A stretch of DNA of 64,000 nucleotides from Kordia zhangzhouensis (GTDB taxonomy: Bacteria > Bacteroidota > Bacteroidia > Flavobacteriales > Flavobacteriaceae). The notes under the pieces are model-generated. The model saw only the letters and a program-made list of their open reading frames with translations. It had not been told where the DNA came from and did not search any database. The stretch lies in assembly GCF_001005305.1 (NCBI RefSeq), contig NZ_LBMH01000002.1, forward strand, positions 355,824-419,823, read 5' to 3'. The first letter of the stretch is position 1; each line of letters starts with the position of its first letter. Shown piece after piece: positions 43,272-50,988 of the stretch. Position numbers and translations under genes: made by a program.

Positions 43272-45152
43272 ATGATTCAAAAAATAAAAAAGATAGCGAA
43301 CCTTATCTCCAATATGGGAATGCGCTATCTTTTTTTTCGCATCTTTTATACCATCAAGACAAAACTTGGTTGGCAAAAAAAGGCATTTCCTATACAACCT
43401 GAAAAAACGGAGTATATTACTTTGGCAAGTTGGAGAAACAACGTACCTCCGTTTTTCTTTTATGGAAAAGAAATTCCAAACTTAGCAAAGCAAAAAGAAG
43501 AAGCATTAAAAGAAACCTTTGAAGATATTCAGAAAGGAATTTTTACGTTCTTTAATAAAACCAAAATAAAGCTGGGGAAAGACTACAACTGGCTAGTTAA
43601 TCCTTCAACTGGATACCGATACAATAGCAACAAACATTGGTCGGAAATTCAAGACTTATCCAAAGAAGCGGGCGACATTAAGTACGTATGGGAAAAAGCG
43701 CGTTTTTCATTTATATATGATATAATACGATATGATTTTCATTTTGAAGAAGATCAATCGGAATTTGTTTTTAAGGAAATTGAAGATTTTATAGAAAACA
43801 ATCCAATCAATCAAGGACCAAACTATAAATGTAGCCAAGAAATCAGTTTGCGCGTTATGAATTGGACATTTGCTCTGTATTATTATAAAGACTCTTCCAA
43901 TTTGACAGACAGCTTATTTCAAAAAATAATGCATGCTATTTACTGGCAATTGCATCATGTATATCATAATATTCATTTTTCGAGAATAACGGTGCGTAAC
44001 AATCACGCCATTACAGAAACTTTGATGTTATACCTTTCGGCAAAACTTTTCCCGTTCATGCCAAATGTAAAGAAATGGAGCAACCAAGGAAAAAAATGGT
44101 TTGAACAAGAAATTGCATATCAAATCTATGAAGATGGTACATTTTTGCAATTTTCAATGAACTACCATAGAGTCGCTGTACAATTGCTTACATGGGGAAT
44201 TCAACTTGCAAAACTCAACAATGAAAAATTTAGTGAAGTCGTTTACAATCGCGCGCAAAAATCACTTGACTTTTTAGATGCTTGTATGGATCCAATTTCA
44301 GGGCAATTGCCTAATTATGGTTCTAATGATGGAGCATTATTTTTTAAGTTGACAAGTGATGATTATAGAGTATATCGCTCCCAATTGGACGATTTGAGAG
44401 CCATACTTTATGGATATACTTATTATCATTCCAAAAGTGCGTTTTGGTACGGAATTCAACCAATTCAGAAAACGGCTAAGCCTATTCCAGAAATTAGTTC
44501 GTTCGACAAAAGTGGGTATTATATCTTTCAGGATAACAATGTTAAAACATTTATTCGATGTGGAGCTTATAAAGACAGGCCTTTTCAATCGGACAATTTA
44601 CACTTAGATATTTGGGCAAATGGAATCAATTATCTTAGAGACAGCGGGTCATACAAATACAACACTTCCAAAGAAGAAGTAGGCTATTTTAATGGTTGTG
44701 AAGGTCATAATACAGTTAGTATTTCTAAGACCGATCAAATGGTAAAAGGAGGACGGTTTATATGGTACTATTGGGTGAAAAAAGCAAAAGCAATTCTCCA
44801 AAAAGAAACACACACCTATAACTTTGAAGGGACTATACATGCATTCAAACAGTTAGGAGACAACATACAACATACAAGAAAAGTACAAAAGCAACAAGGA
44901 GAAAATAACTGGAAAATAACCGACATTATTCAAAACAAGGGAAATTACACCATGTATCAATATTGGCATGTACATCCAGAATATAAACATGATGTTGAGA
45001 TTATAACAACGGATGAAAACAACCAACCAATAACGCCACTCATTGAAGAAAAGTGGTTTTCTGGATATTATGGTGTAAAAGAAAAGTCAATAAGACTTAC
45101 ATTTGCAAGTGAAAAGAATGTGTTTAACACTACAATACGTATCAAACAATAG
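43272..45152 (+). CDS. Heparinase II/III-family protein
   Basis: A 626-residue protein. The N-terminal two thirds form an alpha/alpha toroid with GPNYKCSQEISLRVMNWTFA, HFSRITVRNNHAITETLMLY and EDGTFLQFSMNYHRVAVQLL, which carry the His, Tyr and Asn residues of polysaccharide lyases. The C-terminal beta-sandwich begins near 400, with LHLDIWANGINYLRDSGSYK and EVGYFNGCEGHNTVSISK. There is no signal peptide, unlike degradative heparinases, so it probably works in the cytoplasm or at the membrane. In O-antigen loci such proteins accompany a bi-domain oxidoreductase and a GT4 enzyme, as here. A biosynthetic or editing role is inferred; no substrate is known. Confidence 0.85.
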   Translation: MIQKIKKIANLISNMGMRYLFFRIFYTIKTKLGWQKKAFPIQPEKTEYITLASWRNNVPPFFFYGKEIPNLAKQKEEALKETFEDIQKGIFTFFNKTKIKLGKDYNWLVNPSTGYRYNSNKHWSEIQDLSKEAGDIKYVWEKARFSFIYDIIRYDFHFEEDQSEFVFKEIEDFIENNPINQGPNYKCSQEISLRVMNWTFALYYYKDSSNLTDSLFQKIMHAIYWQLHHVYHNIHFSRITVRNNHAITETLMLYLSAKLFPFMPNVKKWSNQGKKWFEQEIAYQIYEDGTFLQFSMNYHRVAVQLLTWGIQLAKLNNEKFSEVVYNRAQKSLDFLDACMDPISGQLPNYGSNDGALFFKLTSDDYRVYRSQLDDLRAILYGYTYYHSKSAFWYGIQPIQKTAKPIPEISSFDKSGYYIFQDNNVKTFIRCGAYKDRPFQSDNLHLDIWANGINYLRDSGSYKYNTSKEEVGYFNGCEGHNTVSISKTDQMVKGGRFIWYYWVKKAKAILQKETHTYNFEGTIHAFKQLGDNIQHTRKVQKQQGENNWKITDIIQNKGNYTMYQYWHVHPEYKHDVEIITTDENNQPITPLIEEKWFSGYYGVKEKSIRLTFASEKNVFNTTIRIKQ

Positions 45153-46394
45153 ATGAGAATATTATTAATTCATCAATATTTCTTAGAAAAAGGAGATGGA
45201 GGCGGATCACGCTTTAATGAAATGACACAAGTTTGGGCAAAACAAGGTCACGAAATAACAGTCCTTGCAGGAATGGTGCACTATGCAACAGGAAAAAAAG
45301 CAGATCGCTACAAAGGAAAGTTTACATACAAAGATGAGCAATTCTATGAAAATGTTGATGTGGTTCGATGTCACGTTTCAGAGAGCTATAATGTGAATTT
45401 TTTAGGGCGATTATGGGCATATTTTTCGTTTGTCTTTTCAAGTATCTACGCAGGATTGTTCAAAACGAAAGGAAAATATGATGTTATTGTAGTAACCTCT
45501 CCACCATTATTTGTTGGAATTACAGCATATGTTTTGTCAAAACTCAAACGATTACCATTTGTTTTTGAAATCAGAGATTTATGGCCAGAATCAGCAATTG
45601 ACACCGGTGTTTTGAAAAGTGGAATTATGATCAAATTTGCTTATTGGTTTGAAAAATTCATATACAAAAGAGCAAAGCTAATCAATGTACTCACCCCGGC
45701 ATTTCGAGATAAACTTATAAACGACAAAAAAGTACCTGCCGAAAAAGTAATTTTTATTCCAAATGCTGCTGATTTCTCCTTGGCGGAAAAAATTCAAACA
45801 AACTTTGATGCAGTTGGCTTTAAAAAAGAACTTGGATTACAAGATAAATTTGTCATTACTTATGTTGGTGCACATGGTGTAGCCAATCATTTAATTCAAT
45901 TAGTACAGGCTGCCGAAAAACTCACAGATACCAACGTAGTTTTTCAACTCATTGGTGCAGGAATGCGTAAAGAGGCACTTATAGAAGAAGCTCAAAAAAG
46001 AAATTTGACAAATGTAATTTTTAGAGATCCAGTATCCAAAAAGGAAGTATTCAAATATATTCTAGCTTCTGATGCTGGAGCATCTGTATTGAAAAAAGTA
46101 GATACATTTAAAACGATTTACTCTAACAAAACGTTTGATTATATGTCATGCAAGCGTCCTATATTGTTAGCCATTGATGGTGTTTCAAGAGAGTTAGTTA
46201 ACGAGGCGCAATGCGGCGTTTATGTGGAACCTGAAAATATAGATGCAATTGTTGAAGGCGTGAAGTTGCTAGCGAGCAAAAGCGCTTCAGAAATTGAAAA
46301 AATGGGGGCTAGTGGTTACTCGTATGCTAAAGAGCATTTTGATAGAGAAAAATTAGCAAAAACCTACGTAGAAAAAATCAAATCAATTCTTTAA
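45153..46394 (+). CDS. Glycosyltransferase family 4, WbuB-like
   Basis: A 413-residue GT-B glycosyltransferase. The N-terminal lobe begins MRILLIHQYFLEKGDGGGSR and includes VTSPPLFVGITAYVLSKLKR and FVFEIRDLWPESAIDTGVLK, a block characteristic of the WbuB/WcaI group. The C-terminal lobe contains FVITYVGAHGVANHLIQLVQ and the donor-binding region SNKTFDYMSCKRPILLAIDG with the E/D-type phosphate site. It usually adds the second sugar of the repeat onto the lipid-linked first sugar. The start directly abuts the heparinase-type gene, and a small phosphoglycosyltransferase follows after 2 bases, so the pair likely starts one repeat unit. Confidence 0.9.
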   Translation: MRILLIHQYFLEKGDGGGSRFNEMTQVWAKQGHEITVLAGMVHYATGKKADRYKGKFTYKDEQFYENVDVVRCHVSESYNVNFLGRLWAYFSFVFSSIYAGLFKTKGKYDVIVVTSPPLFVGITAYVLSKLKRLPFVFEIRDLWPESAIDTGVLKSGIMIKFAYWFEKFIYKRAKLINVLTPAFRDKLINDKKVPAEKVIFIPNAADFSLAEKIQTNFDAVGFKKELGLQDKFVITYVGAHGVANHLIQLVQAAEKLTDTNVVFQLIGAGMRKEALIEEAQKRNLTNVIFRDPVSKKEVFKYILASDAGASVLKKVDTFKTIYSNKTFDYMSCKRPILLAIDGVSRELVNEAQCGVYVEPENIDAIVEGVKLLASKSASEIEKMGASGYSYAKEHFDREKLAKTYVEKIKSIL

Positions 46395-46396
46395 AT

Positions 46397-46981
46397 ATGT
46401 ACAAAACGATTATAAAAAGATTTTTTGATTTTCTAGTATCAGCTATTATTTGTTTGATGCTAATTCCTCTCTTTATCATTATTTACATTGCTGTAAAAGT
46501 AGACTCAAAAGGAAGTTTTTTCTTTTTTCAAGAACGATTGGGAAAACAAGGAAAATGTTTCAAAGTATTCAAAATTAGAACAATGACAGACAAACCGAGA
46601 GAAACTACACAAGAAATTCTCAAAGGAAATGCTGAAGTTACAAAAGTTGGTGCCATATTACGCCGATTAAAAATTGATGAATTGCCACAAATCCTTAATA
46701 TTTTAAAAGGAGATATGTCATTTGTTGGACCGAGACCATGCATGCCGTCGTTACAAGAAGAATTTAATGAAGATGGAAAAAAAAGACTTCTTGTACGACC
46801 TGGATTAACGGGCTTAGCACAAACCAACGGAAACATATATTTAACGTGGCCTGAACGTTGGAAATATGATCGGCAGTATGTAGAAAACCTAAACTTTCTA
46901 TTAGACATACAAATCCTATTTAAAACAGTACTTATTGTTTTCATGGGAGAAGAAAAATTCTTAAAAAAACCAAATGTATAA
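46397..46981 (+). CDS. Initiating sugar-phosphate transferase, PglC-like
   Basis: A 194-residue monotopic phosphoglycosyltransferase, the small single-domain form. A membrane helix occupies about 8-32 after RFFDF. FFFFQERLGKQGKCFKVFK is the family signature, the catalytic Asp-Glu pair is in RLKIDELPQIL, and [19 protein letters not shown] and RPGLTGLAQTNG follow. It transfers a sugar-1-phosphate from UDP-sugar to undecaprenyl phosphate. A second PglC-like enzyme is at 48615 and a long WcaJ-like one at 55357. Its overlap of 8 bases with the formyltransferase gene hints that its substrate may be an N-formylated amino sugar, an inference only. Confidence 0.92.
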   Translation: MYKTIIKRFFDFLVSAIICLMLIPLFIIIYIAVKVDSKGSFFFFQERLGKQGKCFKVFKIRTMTDKPRETTQEILKGNAEVTKVGAILRRLKIDELPQILNILKGDMSFVGPRPCMPSLQEEFNEDGKKRLLVRPGLTGLAQTNGNIYLTWPERWKYDRQYVENLNFLLDIQILFKTVLIVFMGEEKFLKKPNV

Positions 46982-47927
46982 TATACTTGTAATTGGAGCG
47001 GTACAAACTACGGCGATCACTATTGAAAAATTGGTGGAGCATGGATTTTCAATAGCTGGCGTATTGGGTCATGAACCTAAAAATACAGCACGTGTTTCTG
47101 GCTGGGCAAATCTAAAAGAAATCGCTTCAAAACATAATTTAGAGTATATGGGTTTTAAGCGAATAAATGAAGAAACTCATATCAAGTGGGCACTTGAAAA
47201 AAAACCAGATATTATTTTTGCTGTAGGCTTTTCCCAATTACTTAAAGATGATTGGCTACAAATGCCTAAGCTAGGTTGTATTGGGTTTCACCCTACCAAA
47301 TTACCAGAAGGTAGAGGAAGAGCTCCAATAGCTTGGATAACACTCGAGAAAAAAATGGGATCTGCAAGTTTCTTTCTAATGGGCGAAGGCGCAGATGATG
47401 GACCCATATTTTCTCAATCACTCTTTGAAGTAGAAGAAGATGATGACGCAGGAAGGGTAGAAGAAAAAATTGGGATACACATTCACAAAGCACTTGATGC
47501 TTGGTTGCCTGAACTAAAAAAGGGCAATTGGAATCCTGAGCCTCAAGATCATTCACTAGCTAGTTGGTACGGAAAAAGAGGTCCGGAAGATGGTTGGATT
47601 AATTGGAACAACTCTGCAGATTATCTGGATAGACTAATCAAAGCTAGCTCAACACCGCATCCAGGAGCATATACTTATTTTAAAGATAGTAAAGTTGTTA
47701 TTTGGAAATCTCAAATAGAAAATACAATTAATATCCAAGGAGTGGTTGGACGTGTGTTACTTACAAGTCCCGAAAAAGGATACCTAATACAATGCGGGAA
47801 AGGACTATTATGGATCAATAATCTAGAAACAATCTCTGAAACACTTCCTAAAGTAGGCGATAAGTTAGGGTATAACATTGAAGACGAGATATATAACATC
47901 AAAAAAAGATTGAAGAATGAAGAATAA
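46974..47927 (+). CDS. Sugar N-formyltransferase-like protein
   Basis: A 317-residue protein of the formyltransferase family. The N-terminal Rossmann part contains CIGFHPTKLPEGRGRAPIAW (residues 102-121) with the catalytic His106, and GADDGPIFSQ with Asp141. In characterised enzymes the third catalytic residue is Asn two before the His (N-x-H); here that position is Gly104. The C-terminal part holds GPEDGWINWNNSADYLDRLI, like the substrate domain of ArnA or Fmt. It likely transfers a formyl group from 10-formyltetrahydrofolate to a 4-amino sugar nucleotide such as the product of the aminotransferase at 49800. The deacetylase gene overlaps its end by 11 bases. Confidence 0.82.
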   Translation: MYNILVIGAVQTTAITIEKLVEHGFSIAGVLGHEPKNTARVSGWANLKEIASKHNLEYMGFKRINEETHIKWALEKKPDIIFAVGFSQLLKDDWLQMPKLGCIGFHPTKLPEGRGRAPIAWITLEKKMGSASFFLMGEGADDGPIFSQSLFEVEEDDDAGRVEEKIGIHIHKALDAWLPELKKGNWNPEPQDHSLASWYGKRGPEDGWINWNNSADYLDRLIKASSTPHPGAYTYFKDSKVVIWKSQIENTINIQGVVGRVLLTSPEKGYLIQCGKGLLWINNLETISETLPKVGDKLGYNIEDEIYNIKKRLKNEE

Positions 47928-48594
47928 AATCTTAGTAGTTGCACCGCATGCAGATGATGAAATTATTGGTTGTGGAGCAACAATTGCCAAAGCAATAAAC
48001 AAAGGAGATGAGGTATATATTGTCATAGTAACCAATGCTAATATTGGGGCTCCAGAATTATTCAACGAAGAGGCAATTACAAAAGTTCGTGAAGAAGCAT
48101 TACAAGCACACAAGTATTTGGGCGTGAGTAAAACATTCTTTCTAGACTTTCCTGCACCTGCACTGAATGCCTTTCCAGAATACAAGATATCAGTAGCACT
48201 TTCTCAAATTATTAATGAAATACAACCAAATGTTCTGTATGTACCGCATCCTGGAGATTTACATCAAGATCACAAAGCTGTCTACAGAGCAAGTTTAGTA
48301 GCTTCAAGACCACAAGGCAATTATAACATAAAAGAAATATACTGTTACGAAACATTGTCAGAAACAGAATGGGCTCCGTATCAAGAAAAAGCATTTATTC
48401 CTAATGTATTCAATGATGTTTCTGAATTTTTTGAAAAGAAAATAGAGGCCATGAAATTTTTTAAATCGCAAATTAAAGAGTTTCCTCATACACGTTCCGT
48501 AGAAACCTTTGAAGCACTAGCAAAATTTAGAGGCGCTACAGTAGGTGTTAAAAGAGCAGAAAGCTTTATAGTTGAAAGGGTTATAAAAAAGTAA
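47917..48594 (+). CDS. PIG-L family N-acetyl-sugar deacetylase
   Basis: A 225-residue zinc deacetylase of the PIG-L/LmbE family. The metal site reads VVAPHADDEIIGCG (residues 8-21), with His11, Asp14 and the catalytic Asp13 region. The third ligand is in the VPHPGDLHQDHKAVYRA block. The family removes acetyl groups from N-acetylglucosamine-type sugars. Next to an N-formyltransferase gene this suggests swapping of an N-acetyl for an N-formyl group, or exposure of an amine for acylation. It has no signal peptide, so it acts in the cytoplasm on a nucleotide-linked or lipid-linked sugar. Confidence 0.9.
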   Translation: MKNKILVVAPHADDEIIGCGATIAKAINKGDEVYIVIVTNANIGAPELFNEEAITKVREEALQAHKYLGVSKTFFLDFPAPALNAFPEYKISVALSQIINEIQPNVLYVPHPGDLHQDHKAVYRASLVASRPQGNYNIKEIYCYETLSETEWAPYQEKAFIPNVFNDVSEFFEKKIEAMKFFKSQIKEFPHTRSVETFEALAKFRGATVGVKRAESFIVERVIKK

Positions 48595-48614
48595 TACAAT
48601 AAAAAACTTGGGTA

Positions 48615-49193
48615 ATGGTAGCAAAACGTATTTTTGACATAGTTCTTTCGTTTGCATTACTAGTTGTACTATTGTTACCAATGTGCGTTATTTGGCTTAT
48701 CACATCAATCATATTACAATCTAATGGACTATTTTTGCAAACAAGAATTGGTCAATATGGAAAGCGATTTACCATGTATAAGTTCAAAACATTATATCCA
48801 GATAGGAGAAAAAAATCAAAATGGGGTGCTTTCATGAGAAAAACCAAACTTGATGAGTTTCCACAGCTTTGGAATATCCTTATTGGAGAGATGAGTTTTG
48901 TGGGGCCGCGGCCTGATTTGCCAGGATACTATGATCAACTTGAAGGAGAAGAAAGAGAATTGCTAAAATTGAAGCCAGGAATTACTTCGCTAGCAGCACT
49001 CAAATATATAAATGAAGAAGAAATATTAGCAGGCAAAAAAAATCCGAAAGAATATAATGATATTGTAATTTATCCAGACAAAGTCAAAATGAATTTACAA
49101 TATTACAACAATAGAAGTTTTTTAGTAGATTTAAGAATAATTATAAAAACAATCGCTACAGTAATAACTGGAAAACGATCAAAAAATGAGTGA
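48615..49193 (+). CDS. Second small phosphoglycosyltransferase, PglC-like
   Basis: A 192-residue monotopic phosphoglycosyltransferase. The membrane helix lies at about 8-34, [20 protein letters not shown] is the nucleotide-facing signature, and the catalytic pair is in [32 protein letters not shown] and [13 protein letters not shown] follow. It would load a sugar-1-phosphate onto undecaprenyl phosphate. The genes directly downstream encode PglD- and PglE-like enzymes and a PglF-like dehydratase, so a di-N-acetylbacillosamine-type sugar is its likely substrate, as for Campylobacter PglC. The overlap of 8 bases with the PglD-like gene supports that link. Confidence 0.92.
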   Translation: MVAKRIFDIVLSFALLVVLLLPMCVIWLITSIILQSNGLFLQTRIGQYGKRFTMYKFKTLYPDRRKKSKWGAFMRKTKLDEFPQLWNILIGEMSFVGPRPDLPGYYDQLEGEERELLKLKPGITSLAALKYINEEEILAGKKNPKEYNDIVIYPDKVKMNLQYYNNRSFLVDLRIIIKTIATVITGKRSKNE

Positions 49194-49797
49194 AATTTGT
49201 TTATTTGGTGCAAGTGGACATGGGAAAGTAGTTAAAGATGTTGCTACCACGATAAATGTAGAAGTAAAAGCTTTTATAGATGACAATCCTAAAAGCAATT
49301 TTATTCACGACATTCCAGTTGTTATTTCGGAAAAAATAAAAAATTATGCCCACTGTAAAATTTTGATAAGCATCGGCAATAATAAAATACGGAAAGCAAT
49401 CAGTACTAGGATTGAAAATGAATTTGCAACACTTATTCATCAAAAAGCTGTAGTTTCTCAATCTGCAATAATTGGTGAAGGAACGGTAGTTCTAGGTGGA
49501 GCAATCATTAATGCAGATGCAAACATAGGGAAACATGTAATCATAAATACAGCTGCAATAATAGAACATGATTGTCATATAGAAAATTATGTACACATTT
49601 CGCCAAATGCCACAATAACAGGAAATGTTCGTATTGGTGAAGGTACTCATATTGGAGCCGGCGCAACAATTATTCCTAATGTTACTATTGGAAAATGGGC
49701 AACAATTGGAGCTGGAGCTGTTATTATCAAAGATGTTCCAGATTATGCAGTGGTCGTTGGGAATCCAGGGAAAATAAAAAAGTACAATAACGAATAA
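49186..49797 (+). CDS. Sugar N- or O-acetyltransferase, PglD/NeuD-like
   Basis: A 203-residue enzyme. The N-terminal Rossmann-like part begins CLFGASGHGKVVKDVATTIN, the PglD/NeuD signature. A left-handed beta-helix from about 85 contains IGEGTVVLGGAIINADANIG, the catalytic His in IIEHDCHI, and IGEGTHIGAGATIIPNVTIG, ending GNPGKIKKY. PglD acetylates the 4-amino group of UDP-4-amino-sugar made by PglE. Both partner genes follow immediately (PglE-like 3 bases later, PglF-like after it), supporting the same reaction here. An O-acetylating NeuD role is the alternative, but no sialic-acid synthase is present. Confidence 0.9.
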   Translation: MSEICLFGASGHGKVVKDVATTINVEVKAFIDDNPKSNFIHDIPVVISEKIKNYAHCKILISIGNNKIRKAISTRIENEFATLIHQKAVVSQSAIIGEGTVVLGGAIINADANIGKHVIINTAAIIEHDCHIENYVHISPNATITGNVRIGEGTHIGAGATIIPNVTIGKWATIGAGAVIIKDVPDYAVVVGNPGKIKKYNNE

Positions 49798-49799
49798 TA

Positions 49800-50933
49800 A
49801 TGAACTCAAGAATTTGGCTTTCATCTCCGCATATGGGCGGAAACGAATTAAAATACATTCAAGAAGCATTCGATACGAATTGGATAGCTCCTCTAGGCCC
49901 TAATGTTACGGGTTTTGAGAATGATTTAAAGCAATTTTTAAATACCGAGAAAGAAGTTGGCGCATTAGCTTCTGGAACAGCAGCTATCCATTTGGGGTTA
50001 ATCCTAGCAGGAGTAAAAGCAGATGATGAGGTTATCTGTCAAAGTATGACTTTCTCTGCTTCTGCAAATCCTATATTGTATCAAGGAGCTACGCCTGTTT
50101 TTGTTGACAGTGAGCCAGATACTTGGAATATGTGTCCTATACATTTAGAAGAAGCTATAAAAAATAGGATAGCACAAGGAAAGAAACCCAAAGCAATTAT
50201 CCTAGTACACTTATATGGGATGCCAGCCAAAATAGACGAAATAGTATCAATTGCCAACCAATATGATATTGCACTCATTGAAGACGCTGCAGAAGCTTTA
50301 GGCTCAACCTATAAAGGACAAAACTGCGGTACTTTTGGAGAATATGCCGCATTATCATTCAATGGAAACAAAATCATTACCACATCTGGAGGTGGCGCTA
50401 TTGTATGTAAAGATGAAGCATCAAAAAAGAAAGCCGTTTTTTTAGCAACTCAAGCTAGAGATGACGCTCCTCATTATCAACACTCTGAAATTGGGTATAA
50501 CTACCGAATGAGTAATATTGTAGCAGGAATTGGTAGAGGACAAATGGAAGTGCTAGAGGCACACATAGCACTTCGTAGAGAAATGAACCTATTCTACAAA
50601 AACATCTTTAAACATGTAGAAGGTGTAACAGTTTTTGAAGAACCAACAAATGATTATTTCTCCAACCATTGGTTAAGCTGTATCACTATTGATGAAGAAA
50701 AAGCAAACTTTACACGAGAAGATTTGCGTTTAGCCTTATGGGAAAAAAACATAGAATCCAGACCACTATGGAAACCAATGCACTTACAACCCATTTTTGA
50801 AAAATATCCATTCTACGGAACGAATGTAAGTGAAAATTTGTTCAATAACGGACTTTGTTTGCCTTCAGGATCAAATTTAACAAGACAGGAAAAAGAACGT
50901 ATTACACAAGTTATAGCTGCTTTTCTAGCATAG
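49800..50933 (+). CDS. PLP-dependent sugar aminotransferase, PglE/DegT family
   Basis: A 377-residue aminotransferase of the DegT/DnrJ/EryC1/StrS group. The N-terminus RIWLSSPHMGGNELKYIQEA and DTNWIAPLGPNVTGFE are typical of the PglE/LegC branch. EDAAEALGSTYKGQNCGTFG binds PLP, and the Schiff-base Lys191 is in SFNGNKIITTSGGGA. It transfers an amino group from glutamate to the 4-keto-6-deoxy sugar nucleotide produced by the dehydratase encoded next. The resulting 4-amino sugar is the substrate for the PglD-like acetyltransferase upstream, and possibly for the formyltransferase at 46974. Confidence 0.93.
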   Translation: MNSRIWLSSPHMGGNELKYIQEAFDTNWIAPLGPNVTGFENDLKQFLNTEKEVGALASGTAAIHLGLILAGVKADDEVICQSMTFSASANPILYQGATPVFVDSEPDTWNMCPIHLEEAIKNRIAQGKKPKAIILVHLYGMPAKIDEIVSIANQYDIALIEDAAEALGSTYKGQNCGTFGEYAALSFNGNKIITTSGGGAIVCKDEASKKKAVFLATQARDDAPHYQHSEIGYNYRMSNIVAGIGRGQMEVLEAHIALRREMNLFYKNIFKHVEGVTVFEEPTNDYFSNHWLSCITIDEEKANFTREDLRLALWEKNIESRPLWKPMHLQPIFEKYPFYGTNVSENLFNNGLCLPSGSNLTRQEKERITQVIAAFLA

Positions 50934-50988
50934 AAACAAATAAATTAAGTAATTTGTGCTTGTAAACAACGAATTTGTTTTGTGAGAG

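Noticed and set aside
46528..46944. 138-codon minus-strand frame
   Set aside because: It is opposite the phosphoglycosyltransferase signature region and has no family features.
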